Shown: in pieces, positions 8,044 to 17,318 of the stretch
Position numbering within the stretch: the stretch's first letter is position 1
Layout of the letters: every line of letters starts with the position of its first letter
Source: Anaerosalibacter sp. Marseille-P3206
GTDB taxonomy: Bacteria; Bacillota; Clostridia; Tissierellales; Sporanaerobacteraceae
Direction of reading: 5' to 3'
Length of the DNA: 64,000 nt
NCBI RefSeq assembly: GCF_900155565.1
Contig: NZ_FUHM01000001.1
Location: forward strand, 124,001 to 188,000
Notes under the pieces: generated by a model
Told to the model about the DNA's origin: nothing
The model's database searches: none
The model's input: the letters and a program-made list of their open reading frames with translations, nothing else
Translations under genes and position numbers: made by a program

Positions 8044-8691
8044 GTGTTTACTGGACTTGTAGAGGAAGTTGGAAAGGTATTAGACATAGTAGAGGAAAAC
8101 AAAATATGGACTATAACTTTTGAATGCAAGAAAGTATTTGAAAATATATCAATAGGAGATAGTATAGCTGTTAATGGAGTATGTCTAACAGCAAATGAAT
8201 TTGACAATTCCTCGTTTAAAGCAAATGTAATGGCTGAAACTATACGAAAGACAAATCTAGGATTCCTAAAATGTGGTAGCCTTGTTAATTTAGAAAGAGC
8301 ATTAAAAATCGGAGACAGATTAGGAGGACATATAGTATCTGGACATATAGATGGAACTGGTTTAATAAGTGAGTTCAAAAATGAAGGAGATGCAATTTGG
8401 ATAAGTATATCATCTTCTAAGGAAATACTTAAATATATAGTCTACAAAGGTTCTGTTGCTATAGATGGGGTTAGTCTTACAGTTAGTTATGTAGATGAAG
8501 AAATATTCAGAGTCTCCATAATTCCTCATACCAAAGAAGCCACTACATTAACCAAAAAGAATACAAGGGACTTAGTTAATATTGAATGTGATGTAATTGG
8601 GAAATATGTTGAGAAATTACTTAATTATACAGATGTTAAAAAAGAAAGTAATATAGATATGAATTTTTTAAAAGAAAATGGTTTTATTTAG
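8044..8691 (+). CDS. ribE: riboflavin synthase alpha subunit
   Basis: Enzyme of 215 residues that dismutates two lumazines to riboflavin. The two lumazine-binding repeats are visible: [10 protein letters not shown] with [11 protein letters not shown] in the first, and [13 protein letters not shown] with [12 protein letters not shown] in the second. The start is GTG 8044, with TAAGGAAG overlapping the ribD stop. It sits second in the FMN-controlled operon, a common Firmicutes order. Length and catalytic regions look normal. Confidence 0.96.
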   Translation: MFTGLVEEVGKVLDIVEENKIWTITFECKKVFENISIGDSIAVNGVCLTANEFDNSSFKANVMAETIRKTNLGFLKCGSLVNLERALKIGDRLGGHIVSGHIDGTGLISEFKNEGDAIWISISSSKEILKYIVYKGSVAIDGVSLTVSYVDEEIFRVSIIPHTKEATTLTKKNTRDLVNIECDVIGKYVEKLLNYTDVKKESNIDMNFLKENGFI

Positions 8692-8701
8692 GAGGGCTAA
8701 A

Positions 8702-9904
8702 ATGACAAAGTTTAATACCATAGAAGAAGCTTTAGAAGATATTGCAAAAGGTAATTTTGTAATAGTTATTGATGATGAAGATAGGGAAAATGAAGGAGAT
8801 TTAATAATAGCAGCTGAAAAAGTGACGGATGAAAAGATTAACTTTATGACCAAGTATGCAAGAGGATTAGTTTGTATGCCTATTGCAGGAGAAAGACTAG
8901 AAAAGTTAAATATTGAGCAAATGGTAAGTGACAATACAGACAATCATGAAACAGCATTTACTGTTTCTATTGACTATAAAGACACAACTACGGGAATTTC
9001 AGCTGGAGAAAGAGCACTTACTGTAAAAAAGGTACTAGACCCAAATATATTTGGTGAGGATTTTAGACGTCCAGGACATATTTTTCCATTGAAAGGACGA
9101 GAAGGCGGAGTATTAAAAAGAGCAGGACATACAGAAGCTGCAATAGATCTTGCTAGATTGGCAGGACTATACCCTGCAGGAGTAATATGTGAAATAATGA
9201 ATGAAGACGGTACAATGGCAAGAACACCACAACTTTTTGAATATGCTAAGAAGTTTGATTTAAAAATAATAACTATTGCTGATTTGATAGCATACAGAAG
9301 AAAAAATGAAATACTTGTAACAAGGGTTTCACAAGCGAAATTGCCTACTATTTATGGTGATTTTGATCTAGTTGGTTATGTAAACAAAATAAATGGTGAA
9401 CACCACGTGGCATTAGTTAAAGGAGATATTAAAGAAGACGAACCAGTACTTGTAAGGGTTCATTCTGAATGTTTAACAGGAGATGTATTTGGTTCATTAA
9501 GATGTGATTGTGGAGAACAACTTCATGAAGCTATGAAAAGGATAGACAAAGAAGGAAGAGGAATAATCTTATATATGAGACAAGAAGGTAGGGGAATAGG
9601 TCTAATAAACAAAATCAAAGCCTACGAGCTTCAAGAACAAGGCATGGACACAGTAGAAGCAAATTTAGCATTAGGGTATCCAGAAGACTTGAGAGACTAT
9701 GGAATAGGTGCTCAAATATTAGCAGACTTAGGAGCAAAAAAGATAAGACTCATGACAAATAATCCTAAAAAAATTCATGGATTATCTGGTTATGGCTTAG
9801 AAGTAGTTGAAAGAGTTCCAATAGAAATAAATCCAAATGAGAAAGACTATTTCTATTTAAAAACCAAAAAAGAAAAGATGGGACATATATTAAATATAAA
9901 ATAG
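8702..9904 (+). CDS. ribBA: bifunctional DHBP synthase / GTP cyclohydrolase II RibBA
   Basis: Fusion enzyme of 400 residues feeding both branches of riboflavin synthesis. The DHBP synthase half (about 1-200) has [10 protein letters not shown], its acidic metal-binding loop, and [11 protein letters not shown]. The GTP cyclohydrolase II half (about 205-400) has the zinc motif [14 protein letters not shown] and RQEGRGIGL. The start is ATG 8702, six bases after TAGGAGGG; a longer reading from 8678 would overlap ribE and lacks a site. Third gene of the FMN-regulated operon. Confidence 0.97.
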   Translation: MTKFNTIEEALEDIAKGNFVIVIDDEDRENEGDLIIAAEKVTDEKINFMTKYARGLVCMPIAGERLEKLNIEQMVSDNTDNHETAFTVSIDYKDTTTGISAGERALTVKKVLDPNIFGEDFRRPGHIFPLKGREGGVLKRAGHTEAAIDLARLAGLYPAGVICEIMNEDGTMARTPQLFEYAKKFDLKIITIADLIAYRRKNEILVTRVSQAKLPTIYGDFDLVGYVNKINGEHHVALVKGDIKEDEPVLVRVHSECLTGDVFGSLRCDCGEQLHEAMKRIDKEGRGIILYMRQEGRGIGLINKIKAYELQEQGMDTVEANLALGYPEDLRDYGIGAQILADLGAKKIRLMTNNPKKIHGLSGYGLEVVERVPIEINPNEKDYFYLKTKKEKMGHILNIK

Positions 9905-9917
9905 AGGAGATGGAAAG

Positions 9918-10379
9918 ATGAAAACATATGAAGGAAAGTTAATTGCTGATGGTTTCAAATTTGCTATCGTTATAGGAAGATTTAATGAATTCATAGGTAG
10001 TAAACTATTATCTGGAGCACTAGATGGATTAAAAAGACATGGTTCAAAAGAAGAAGACATTGAAATTGCTTGGGTTCCTGGAGCTTTTGAAATTCCACTA
10101 GTTGCAAAGAAATTAGCAAAGTCTAAAAAATATGATGCTGTAATATGTCTTGGTGCAGTAATCAGAGGCTCAACTCCTCATTTTGACTATGTATCAAGTG
10201 AAGTATCAAAAGGAATAGCTAATATTTCTCTAGATACAGAGATACCAATCATATTTGGGGTACTTACTACGGACAATATAGAACAAGCTATTGAAAGGGC
10301 AGGAACTAAGAGTGGAAACAAAGGCTATGATGCAGCAATAACAGCAATAGAAATGGCAAATTTATTAAAAGAAATATGA
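9918..10379 (+). CDS. ribH: 6,7-dimethyl-8-ribityllumazine synthase
   Basis: Enzyme of 153 residues that condenses the RibBA product with the pyrimidine to give lumazine, and forms the icosahedral or pentameric shell. Family motifs are present: [30 protein letters not shown], and the C-terminal GNKGYDAA with IEMANLL. Last gene of the operon. Its TGA stop is the first three bases of a REP-like palindrome at 10377-10403, so the element abuts the coding end without changing the conserved C-terminus. Confidence 0.97.
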   Translation: MKTYEGKLIADGFKFAIVIGRFNEFIGSKLLSGALDGLKRHGSKEEDIEIAWVPGAFEIPLVAKKLAKSKKYDAVICLGAVIRGSTPHFDYVSSEVSKGIANISLDTEIPIIFGVLTTDNIEQAIERAGTKSGNKGYDAAITAIEMANLLKEI

Positions 10380-10403
10380 GTCAGGGGACGGTCCTTTGAC
10401 TCA
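10377..10403. repeat. REP-like palindrome at the end of the riboflavin operon
   Basis: TGAGTCA, GGGGAC, a central G, GTCC and TGACTCA make an imperfect 27-base palindrome. The core GGGGACGGTCC with flanking GAGTCA/TGACTC resembles a repeat I recall as widely scattered in clostridial and bacillar genomes and tied to REP-associated tyrosine transposases. No second copy or transposase is in this window. It lacks a T tract, so a terminator role is less likely. Confidence 0.6.
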
Positions 10404-10523
10404 CTTGCTCACTTAATTCTAGATAAATATAATTTGTATATAAGGAATTTTTCTGGTATTAGAATTTAATTAGTGGTAAAATAAATTATTATTAATTAAA
10501 TTTATTAGATAGGAGATTTCAAT

Positions 10524-11288
10524 ATGAAATATTTCATTTCTTCACTTTTTCATTCAAACAATCCAGGAATAGCTTATTTTTCAAAAATACATCTAGAAAT
10601 AATGTTATCGGTAGTATTATTAGGTATGATAATAGTTCATTTTAAAGGAGATTTAAGGAATAATAATAAACATCAAATAGTAGGAAAGAGACTTTTATTA
10701 ACTATATTAATTATACAACAAATTTTGTTATATTCATGGTATATATTTACTGGAAACTTTACATTAAAAGAATCTTTACCATTATATCCATGTAGGATAA
10801 GTGAGTTATTATGTATAATTTTGTTAATTAAGATGAATGATAAATATTTTGATTTACTATTCTATTGGGGATTTTCAGGAGCTATAATGGCACTATTAAA
10901 TCCTGATACTTCAAATTTAGGATTTCCTAATGCAATGTTTATTCAATTCTTTTTAGGCCATATTGGAATCATACTAACTATATTATTTTTAGGAATTATA
11001 TATGATTATACTCCGACAAAGAAGTCACTACTAAATAGCTATAAAATAAGCATGTTATATATTTTAATAGTAATAATATTAAATAAAATTACTGGAGGTA
11101 ATTATGCCTATTTGGCAGTTAAACCACAAAATCCATTTTTTGATATATTGCCAGAATATCCATATTTCATACCAATTTTCATAGGAGGTATGTTCTTGTT
11201 ATTTGCAGTAATGAATTTTTTGTGGTTATTAATAAAAGGTAAATTAGAATATAATGAAGTTACTAACTTGGAAAAAGATGACCTATAG
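10524..11288 (+). CDS. YwaF/TIGR02206-type integral membrane protein
   Basis: Integral membrane protein of 254 residues with about seven hydrophobic segments. The block SLPLYPCRISELLCIILLI near residue 90, with its conserved Pro, Cys and Arg, and the later FPNAMFIQFFLGHIGI are typical of the TIGR02206 (YwaF) family, whose function is unknown. It has its own ribosome binding site (ATAGGAGA) and a separate upstream region after the riboflavin operon, so it is probably a separate transcript, possibly shared with the next gene 53 bases downstream. Confidence 0.75.
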   Translation: MKYFISSLFHSNNPGIAYFSKIHLEIMLSVVLLGMIIVHFKGDLRNNNKHQIVGKRLLLTILIIQQILLYSWYIFTGNFTLKESLPLYPCRISELLCIILLIKMNDKYFDLLFYWGFSGAIMALLNPDTSNLGFPNAMFIQFFLGHIGIILTILFLGIIYDYTPTKKSLLNSYKISMLYILIVIILNKITGGNYAYLAVKPQNPFFDILPEYPYFIPIFIGGMFLLFAVMNFLWLLIKGKLEYNEVTNLEKDDL

Positions 11289-11298
11289 CATTAAGGTA

Positions 11299-11329
11299 TA
11301 GTATACTAATATATAGTAATTGTATACTA
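11299..11329. promoter_or_regulatory. tandem TATACTA half-palindromes before the YdcF-like gene
   Basis: TAGTATACTA at 11299-11308 and TTGTATACTA at 11320-11329 share GTATACTA with a 21-base period. They lie directly upstream of the ribosome binding site. This could be a paired operator, or part of a promoter; function is not shown. Confidence 0.25.
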
Positions 11330-11341
11330 GGGGGATATACT

Positions 11342-11929
11342 ATGAAAAAAATAATGGCTAGAATATTGATTACTTTGCTTTCAATATTAGCAATATCTTT
11401 TATAATTATTGAAAGTTTGATTATTATAGAGGGAAGGAATATGTCAACTAAAAAAGTAGATTATGTGATTGTTTTAGGAGCAAGACTATATGGGGATAAG
11501 CCTTCTCCATCTTTACAAGAAAGACTAAGTATTGCAAGAGAATATTTAATTGAAAATAATGATATCAAAGTGGTAGTATCTGGTGGACAAGGTATAGATG
11601 AAGATGTTTCAGAAGCGCAGGCTATGGAGAAATACTTAGTAGATAATGGTATTGAAAATGATAGAATAATTCTAGAAGATAAATCTACAACAACTTTTGA
11701 AAATCTAAAATTCAGCTTAGACAAAATAAGAGAAGTGGATGATAAAGAAAACATAAGTATCTTAATAGCAACTAATAGGTATCATGTTTTTAGATCAAAA
11801 CTATTAGCTAAAAGGCTTGGAGCAATTCCCTATGGACTTCCTGCTAAAACACCTCCAACGATAATTTTATATTCACATATCAGAGAATATCTTGCAGTAA
11901 TAAAGTCTTTTTTCTTTGATAAGCTATAG
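11342..11929 (+). CDS. YdcF/SanA-like DUF218 membrane-anchored protein
   Basis: Protein of 195 residues with one N-terminal membrane segment (about 5-30) and a DUF218 domain. The family motifs are VIVLGARLYGD near residue 42, VVVSGGQGIDE, STTTFENLKFS and IATNRYHVFRS. Relatives (YdcF, SanA, VanZ-adjacent proteins) are linked to envelope integrity, but the biochemical role is unsettled. It starts at ATG 11342 after GGGGGAT. A bidirectional terminator follows. Confidence 0.85.
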   Translation: MKKIMARILITLLSILAISFIIIESLIIIEGRNMSTKKVDYVIVLGARLYGDKPSPSLQERLSIAREYLIENNDIKVVVSGGQGIDEDVSEAQAMEKYLVDNGIENDRIILEDKSTTTFENLKFSLDKIREVDDKENISILIATNRYHVFRSKLLAKRLGAIPYGLPAKTPPTIILYSHIREYLAVIKSFFFDKL

Positions 11930-11950
11930 AAAAAATTAATAAATAAAAAT

Positions 11951-11984
11951 AAATGAGGATATATGGTTCATATATCCTCATTTA
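11951..11984. terminator. bidirectional intrinsic terminator
   Basis: AAATGAGGATATATG pairs with CATATATCCTCATTT, a nearly perfect 15-bp stem around GTT, flanked by A-rich and T-rich tracts. It ends both the YdcF-like gene and the convergent yeiH-like gene. Confidence 0.9.
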
Positions 11985-11997
11985 CTTTATTGCTGTT

Positions 11998-13014
11998 TTA
12001 TATTTGACCTAATGTAAATTGAACACATAGTGATACAATAACAACAATAGCTGATATTATAAAGCCATGAAGCATAGGTGCAAGACCTGAGTTTTTTATT
12101 TCTTTAAGATCTGTTTTAAGTCCTATTGCTCCTAGTGCCATTATCATAAAAAACTTACTAGTGTCTTTTATGATTAATCCTAATTTAGTAGGAATTAAGC
12201 CTAAGCTATTTATTATGGCAGCTAGAATAAATAACACAATAAAATAGGGGAAAATAGATTTAAGAGATATCTTTTGATATTCAGATCCATCTTCAGCTAT
12301 TAAATTTTTATGTTTTACCTTTTGATTTATATAAGAGAATATTATAACTACTGGTATAATAGAAAGCGTACGAGTTAATTTTACAATTGTAGCAAATTCT
12401 CCAGCTGCATTAGAGTAAGCATAGCCTGCAGCTACTACAGATGAAGTATCATTTACTGCTGTTCCTGCCCAAAGGCCATAAGCTAAGTCAGAAAGTCCAA
12501 GTTTCTTTCCCATTATAGGAAATAGTACAATCATTACAATATCAAATATAAAAGTAGCTGAAATAGCATAAGTTATATCGCTATTATCAGCTTCAATAAC
12601 TGGAGATAAAGCAGCTATAGCGGATCCTCCACATATTCCAGTACCAGCTGAAATAAGGCTTGAAAGCTTCCAGTTCATATTAAATAATTTGCCAAACAAA
12701 TATCCAAATCCAAATGAAGCTGTTAAAGTAAATATCATAACTATAAGTGAAAACTTTCCTACTTCTAATATTTGACCAATATTAAGTCCAAATCCTAATA
12801 ATATGATTGCAAAATGTAACATTTTTTTTGATGTAAATTTTAGACCTGGATTTATTTTTTCATTAGGTTTAATAAACAAAGCTATTATTATACCTAATAA
12901 AAGAGCGAAAACTGGCCCTCCAACTAAAGGTATTTGCCCTCCTAAATAAGATGAGATCAATGCAATAACAACACATACTAAAATTCCAGGTAAATAACTA
13001 CTTGTTTTTCTCAT
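11998..13014 (-). CDS. YeiH/UPF0324 family putative exporter
   Basis: Polytopic membrane protein of 338 residues with about ten hydrophobic segments. It belongs to UPF0324 (YeiH), annotated as putative sulfate exporters. Recognizable blocks are GTGICGGSAIAALSPVI, TFIFDIVMIVLFP and AGTAVNDTSSVVAAGYA in the centre, and KFFMIMALGAIGLKTDL near the C-terminus. It starts at ATG 13014 after AGGAGGG. It is transcribed away from a LysR regulator gene, an arrangement known from yeiH-yeiE loci, so that regulator probably controls it. The substrate is inferred from the family name only. Confidence 0.9.
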   Translation of the reverse strand: MRKTSSYLPGILVCVVIALISSYLGGQIPLVGGPVFALLLGIIIALFIKPNEKINPGLKFTSKKMLHFAIILLGFGLNIGQILEVGKFSLIVMIFTLTASFGFGYLFGKLFNMNWKLSSLISAGTGICGGSAIAALSPVIEADNSDITYAISATFIFDIVMIVLFPIMGKKLGLSDLAYGLWAGTAVNDTSSVVAAGYAYSNAAGEFATIVKLTRTLSIIPVVIIFSYINQKVKHKNLIAEDGSEYQKISLKSIFPYFIVLFILAAIINSLGLIPTKLGLIIKDTSKFFMIMALGAIGLKTDLKEIKNSGLAPMLHGFIISAIVVIVSLCVQFTLGQI

Positions 13015-13094
13015 ATAATCCCTCCTAAGCTGTAATCATATTGAGTTTAACATTTGATATTTTATTTGTAAAATATTATAATCTTATATAATTG

Positions 13095-13110
13095 ATAGGT
13101 AATTACCTAT
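13095..13110. promoter_or_regulatory. perfect 16-bp palindrome upstream of the LysR gene
   Basis: ATAGGTAATTACCTAT is a perfect palindrome between the divergent yeiH and lysR genes, ending just before the lysR ribosome binding site. LysR proteins often bind dyads in such positions, so this is a candidate autoregulatory site. Confidence 0.5.
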
Positions 13111-13124
13111 GAAAGGAGGAAATT

Positions 13125-14009
13125 ATGAATATAAGACATTTAAGAATTTTTATAACGGTTGTAGATACTGGTAGCATGACAAAAGCAGCGGAAGAGCTTT
13201 TTATAGCACAACCATCTGTAAGTCAAACAATAAAAGAAATTGAAGAATATTATAACATTAAACTTTTTGAAAGATTATCTAAAAAACTATATATTACAGA
13301 AAAAGGGAAAGAGTTTTTAAGCTATGCTAGGCATATAGTTACCTTGTTTGATGAAATGGAAAAGAGTATTAGACAAACAGATAAAAATAGTCTACTTAGA
13401 ATAGGTGCTTCTATAACAGTAGGGACTTATGTTTTAGGTAAACTTACTAGACAATTTCTTGATGATTATCCTAATATTGATATAGAATCAGTAATAGATA
13501 ATACAACAATTATTGAAGAGATGGTACTAAAAAACGAATTGGATTTTGGTATCGTTGAAGGGCCTATCCATAGTAAAGATATAGTATCTAAAGCTTTTAT
13601 GGATGATGAATTAATTCTTATATGTGGAGATAAGCATCCCTTTAGAGAAAAACCTTATATTACTCTTAAGGAATTGTCTAAGGCAAATTTTATTCTTCGG
13701 GAAAGTGGTAGTGGTACAAGGGAACTATTTGAAAATATTATGTTATCAAAAGGTCTAGATTTAACTATTAAATGTGTATCTAATAGTTCTGAGGCTATAA
13801 AGAATGCAGTAATATCTAATTTAGGTGTTTCAGTTATTTCAAAAATGGCTGTTGATAGTGAGTTGAAAAGTAAAAAATTGTTTCATATAAAAATAGATAA
13901 TATTGAATTGAAACGTAAATTCAATATTATCTATCATAAGAACAAATATATATCCAAGGAAATTGAAGAATTTTGGGATTATTGTTTTAATTTTAAGTTT
14001 GATAGATGA
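13125..14009 (+). CDS. LysR family transcriptional regulator
   Basis: Regulator of 294 residues. The N-terminal winged helix-turn-helix (MNIRHLRIFITVVD, SMTKAAEELFIAQPSVSQTIKEIE) is canonical. A substrate-binding domain follows from about residue 90 (LRIGASITVG, LDFGIVEGPI, ESGSGTRELFE). It starts at ATG 13125 after AAAGGAGGA and is divergent from the yeiH-like gene, its likely target. The nearest described relative by context is YeiE/CysL; the co-inducer is unknown. Its stop codon lies in a small hairpin shared with the convergent histidine kinase gene. Confidence 0.92.
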   Translation: MNIRHLRIFITVVDTGSMTKAAEELFIAQPSVSQTIKEIEEYYNIKLFERLSKKLYITEKGKEFLSYARHIVTLFDEMEKSIRQTDKNSLLRIGASITVGTYVLGKLTRQFLDDYPNIDIESVIDNTTIIEEMVLKNELDFGIVEGPIHSKDIVSKAFMDDELILICGDKHPFREKPYITLKELSKANFILRESGSGTRELFENIMLSKGLDLTIKCVSNSSEAIKNAVISNLGVSVISKMAVDSELKSKKLFHIKIDNIELKRKFNIIYHKNKYISKEIEEFWDYCFNFKFDR

Positions 14010-14021
14010 TTTATCTATCAA
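13999..14021. terminator. weak convergent hairpin over two stop codons
   Basis: TTGATAGAT and ATCTATCAA form a short hairpin that holds the stop codons of both the LysR gene and the convergent histidine kinase gene. There is no clear T tract, so termination may be weak. Confidence 0.4.
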
Positions 14022-15451
14022 CATATTGTGTCGTGTTTAGGTTTTATATTAAATTCAATAATAGCTCCCTTTGGATTATTATTATAAGCTTTAATATTTC
14101 CACCATGTTTTTCTACGATAGTCTTAGCTATATACATGCCTAGGCCAGAATGTCCTGTTGTAAATGAACGAGATTTATCTCCTTTGTAAAATTTGTTAAA
14201 TAGATTTTTTAAGTCTTCATTACTAAAGCCCTTTCCAGTATCTATAATGGAAAATTTTATATCTTCATCATTGCATAATATATTTAATTTTATTGATTCA
14301 CCTTTTTCTGTATATCTAATACTGTTGGATATACAATTATCTAATATTTCTTCTATGGATTTAATATCAAATTTATTTATAAATTTTTTTTCTCTTGAGT
14401 CTATAATATCTATTTTGAAATTTATTCCCTTTTCTTCACATAGAAGTTTGAAATCTTTTTCTTTTAATTTTAAAAACTTAACAATATTAATTTCTACAGG
14501 TTCTAAAATGAAATTAGGATTTTCAATATTAGAAATTTTGTTCATATCTTCTAATAAGATTAAAGCTCTTTCATTATTTCTTTTAATTACTTCTATATAA
14601 TCTTTAAACTTTTCTTCTTTAACTGTATCATCTATTAATGCTTCCGAGTAAGTACTTACAATGGTAAGAGGAGTTTTTAAATCATGGGCAATATTTGCTA
14701 TATTTTCTCGTCTTTTTTCTTCCAAATCCCATTGCTTTATAAGAGAGTCCTTAAGATTTACCCTCATGTCTTCAAAAGCATTGCAAAGTTTTGTAAACTC
14801 ATTATTTTCATTATATTCAATAGTAAAATCTAAGTCTTGATTTTTGATTTTTTCTGAAGCATTTAATAGTATATTTACTGGTTTATTTATTTCTTTACTT
14901 AATTTTTTAGCATAGATAAATGTAAACATTATTATAAATATAAATGGTAAAAATATCATTGATTTAGCTAATAAGAATAAAACAGTATTACTGGTTTTTT
15001 GTGTACTTACTAACTTATAGCTTAATACAACAGCACCTTTTATATTGTCATCTTTATCTAGAATAGGAATAATTCTAGCGAATGAAGTTCTATTAAAGGA
15101 TTTAGTAGAGTTTATATTGGTGACTAATTCTTTTTTATCTTCTATTACTTTTTTGTTTAGTGTTCCGTATACTATATTTCCATCTTTATTTAATACTTGA
15201 TAAAGTACCCCTTTATGAGGTATTATTTCATTCATTTTATTTTCAAAACTTTTGTCTAGTACATTGTCATAATTTTCATTTATACTTTCAACTATATCTG
15301 CAATCTGTTTTTCATAATAATTAGCAGGGTAGCTAATATGATCAAAGACTCTAATCCATATAAAAAACGAAAGAAAAGAAAAAATAAAACTTAAAAGTAG
15401 TATCTTTATAAAAGTTACTACAAATTGTTTTTTAAAGCTTTTACTTTTCAC
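14018..15451 (-). CDS. sensor histidine kinase
   Basis: Membrane sensor kinase of 477 residues. Two membrane segments (about 14-34 and 155-182) flank an extracellular sensor region of about 120 residues. A HAMP linker follows, then HisKA with NIAHDLKTPLT (phospho-His about 256) and a HATPase domain with SNSIRYTEKG (N box), DTGKGF (G1) and HSGLGMYIAK (G2). The start is GTG 15451, seven bases after GGGAGG. The ATG at 15466 would overlap the regulator's 3' end and lacks a site. It is the last gene of a TraX-regulator-kinase operon. The signal is unknown. Confidence 0.92.
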   Translation of the reverse strand: MKSKSFKKQFVVTFIKILLLSFIFSFLSFFIWIRVFDHISYPANYYEKQIADIVESINENYDNVLDKSFENKMNEIIPHKGVLYQVLNKDGNIVYGTLNKKVIEDKKELVTNINSTKSFNRTSFARIIPILDKDDNIKGAVVLSYKLVSTQKTSNTVLFLLAKSMIFLPFIFIIMFTFIYAKKLSKEINKPVNILLNASEKIKNQDLDFTIEYNENNEFTKLCNAFEDMRVNLKDSLIKQWDLEEKRRENIANIAHDLKTPLTIVSTYSEALIDDTVKEEKFKDYIEVIKRNNERALILLEDMNKISNIENPNFILEPVEINIVKFLKLKEKDFKLLCEEKGINFKIDIIDSREKKFINKFDIKSIEEILDNCISNSIRYTEKGESIKLNILCNDEDIKFSIIDTGKGFSNEDLKNLFNKFYKGDKSRSFTTGHSGLGMYIAKTIVEKHGGNIKAYNNNPKGAIIEFNIKPKHDTIC

Positions 15452-15453
15452 AC

Positions 15454-16134
15454 TTAGGCCTCCCATTTATAGCCTAGTCCCCAAACTGTTTCAATGTATT
15501 TATTTTCTTTATCAAGGGAACTTATCTTAGATCTAATTTTTTTAATATGTTCTGTAACAGTAGAGGCATCTCCTAGTCCGTCATATCCCCAAACTTTTTC
15601 ATATATTTGGTCTTTTGAAAATACTTGGCCAGGATTTAAAGCTAGGAGTTCTACTATTTCAAATTCTTTTTTAGTAAGGTTTATATTTTCATTATTTATC
15701 CTTACATTTAAACCCTTTAGATCAATATCTAAATTTCTAAAATTTAAATAGTTATTGTCTTCTTTTTTAGTTTTTCTTTTTTCACGTCTCAAATGGGCTT
15801 TAACTCTAGAGACTAACTCTTTTAAGCTAAAAGGTTTAGCTATATAGTCATCTCCACCAATGGCAAGTCCTTTGATTTTATCTCCTTCACTGTCTTTTGC
15901 AGATAGAAACAGTATAGGGCAATCCACATTATCTCTTATAAGATTACAGACATTGAAACCATCTATATCTGGCATCATGACATCTAGAATAATAAGATCT
16001 GGTTTTTTTCTAGATATTTCAATTCCATCAAATCCATTATAAGCAGTTAGAACATTGTATCCATTGGCCTCTAGTGCATCTTTAATTATCATAACTAAAT
16101 CTTTTTCATCATCTATAACAAGTATAGTCTCCAT
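15454..16134 (-). CDS. OmpR/PhoB family response regulator
   Basis: Two-domain regulator of 226 residues. The receiver has acidic Asp8 and Asp9, phospho-acceptor Asp51 (ILDVMMPDIDG), Ser78 and Lys100 (YIAKPFSLKEL). The C-terminal winged helix reads LTKKEFEIVELLALNPGQVFSKDQIYEKVWGY-like, ending in VWGLGYKWEA. It starts at ATG 16134 with AGGAGG seven bases upstream, 14 bases after the TraX-family gene, and the kinase begins two bases after its stop. It should be the cognate partner of that kinase. Target genes cannot be named. Confidence 0.95.
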   Translation of the reverse strand: METILVIDDEKDLVMIIKDALEANGYNVLTAYNGFDGIEISRKKPDLIILDVMMPDIDGFNVCNLIRDNVDCPILFLSAKDSEGDKIKGLAIGGDDYIAKPFSLKELVSRVKAHLRREKRKTKKEDNNYLNFRNLDIDLKGLNVRINNENINLTKKEFEIVELLALNPGQVFSKDQIYEKVWGYDGLGDASTVTEHIKKIRSKISSLDKENKYIETVWGLGYKWEA

Positions 16135-16148
16135 AAAAGTCCTCCTAA

Positions 16149-17012
16149 TTAATATTTTAAATAATAAAGTAAAACAGATAATCCATACAATATATAAATA
16201 TGGGCTGGGTAGAATATATAAAATAATTTCTTCATAGATTTACCCTTTTCACCATTATACAAAAACATAGGTATTAGAGCAAATACAGCCATCCACTCAT
16301 AATAATCTGTAAACATAAGCTTTAAACTAATAGGTCTAATATATGCTAAAGGCATGCCAATCATCCAAGCTAATGTAAAAACAGCATAAAATATAAATTG
16401 TAGCTTTCTATTTCCGTGAAATATATATAGTATTAAACCAGTTAAAATTACATATATCCCACCTTCAACCAAAAATGGTGATGGAATAAAACTAGATACT
16501 ATTACATAAATGGTATTTGCTATATCCATTGATGCAAATGGAAGAATTAAAAGTTGAAAAACATAAGCTATGGCATAGTTTATTATAAATGGAGATAATA
16601 CTAGTCCAATACCCTTAAATATCTTTTTCTCTTTTATATAATCTATCCCTTTAAACATTATAATCAAAATTACAAAAGTAGAAAATATACCATTCTCAGG
16701 ACAAAATCCATCCCCTCTTTGAAGTGGCTTGTAAAACTGAATTAAATATTTAATAAGAGTCATAAATACAGACATTAAATAAATTCTTGTAAAATATTTT
16801 TTCCTGTTAGAAGTATGAATATAGCCTTCTATCATTGTAAATAAAAACATAGCCCCTGCTAATCTACCAATCCATGAAAATGAAACAGGAACTTTACCTG
16901 TAAATTCAAAAAAATAATGAATGTGATCAAGTAACATAAATATTAAAGCTAAAAACTTAATTTGAAATCCTGTGAGTCCTTTAAATCTTTTTTTACTGTC
17001 TTCTAAAGTCAT
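16149..17012 (-). CDS. TraX family membrane protein
   Basis: Integral membrane protein of 287 residues with about eight hydrophobic segments. The opening GFQIKFLALIFMLLDHIHY and the following IGRLAGAMFLFTMIEGYIHT are hallmarks of the TraX family, named for the F-pilin N-acetyltransferase. Firmicutes have many chromosomal TraX-like proteins of unknown substrate, often regarded as membrane acyltransferases. It starts at ATG 17012 after AAGGGGG. It leads an operon with a two-component system 14 bases downstream, so it may be regulated with it or take part in sensing. No conjugation genes are nearby. Confidence 0.85.
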   Translation of the reverse strand: MTLEDSKKRFKGLTGFQIKFLALIFMLLDHIHYFFEFTGKVPVSFSWIGRLAGAMFLFTMIEGYIHTSNRKKYFTRIYLMSVFMTLIKYLIQFYKPLQRGDGFCPENGIFSTFVILIIMFKGIDYIKEKKIFKGIGLVLSPFIINYAIAYVFQLLILPFASMDIANTIYVIVSSFIPSPFLVEGGIYVILTGLILYIFHGNRKLQFIFYAVFTLAWMIGMPLAYIRPISLKLMFTDYYEWMAVFALIPMFLYNGEKGKSMKKLFYIFYPAHIYILYGLSVLLYYLKY

Positions 17013-17318
17013 ATTAATTCCCCCTTATAAATTCTACATATAGCCTAACACCTAATTATAAAGAATTTATAAAGTTTATATAAAAAGACTAAAACAATAA
17101 AGAATAGACAATACAAAAAGAATAATTTATAATTATCAAAATAACAATGGTATTAAAATAAGTTGGATTATATGCCTTTTACTTTGCACATCTAGCTAAT
17201 GTAGTAAACATTGCAGATAAGAATAAAAATTACTTTGATAATGGGTTTAGTCAAAACATATCACAATTTAAAACCATAAAACATACAATAATAAAAAGTA
17301 GAAGGAAGGAAGATTTGT
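17013..17318. other. non-coding stretch before the cupin gene
   Basis: No gene with a start codon and ribosome binding site is visible. A reading frame of about 58 codons (17162-17335, plus strand) lacks a start codon and may be a chance frame or an old remnant. A SigK-like promoter lies near the 3' end (17263-17290). Confidence 0.4.
17263..17290 (+). promoter_or_regulatory. SigK-like sporulation promoter
   Basis: AC (17263-17264), a 17-base spacer and CATACAATA (17282-17290) fit the Bacillus SigK consensus, AC then 16-17 bases then CATANNNTA. The -10 also resembles SigE. It lies about 30 bases before the cupin gene. Confidence 0.45.
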
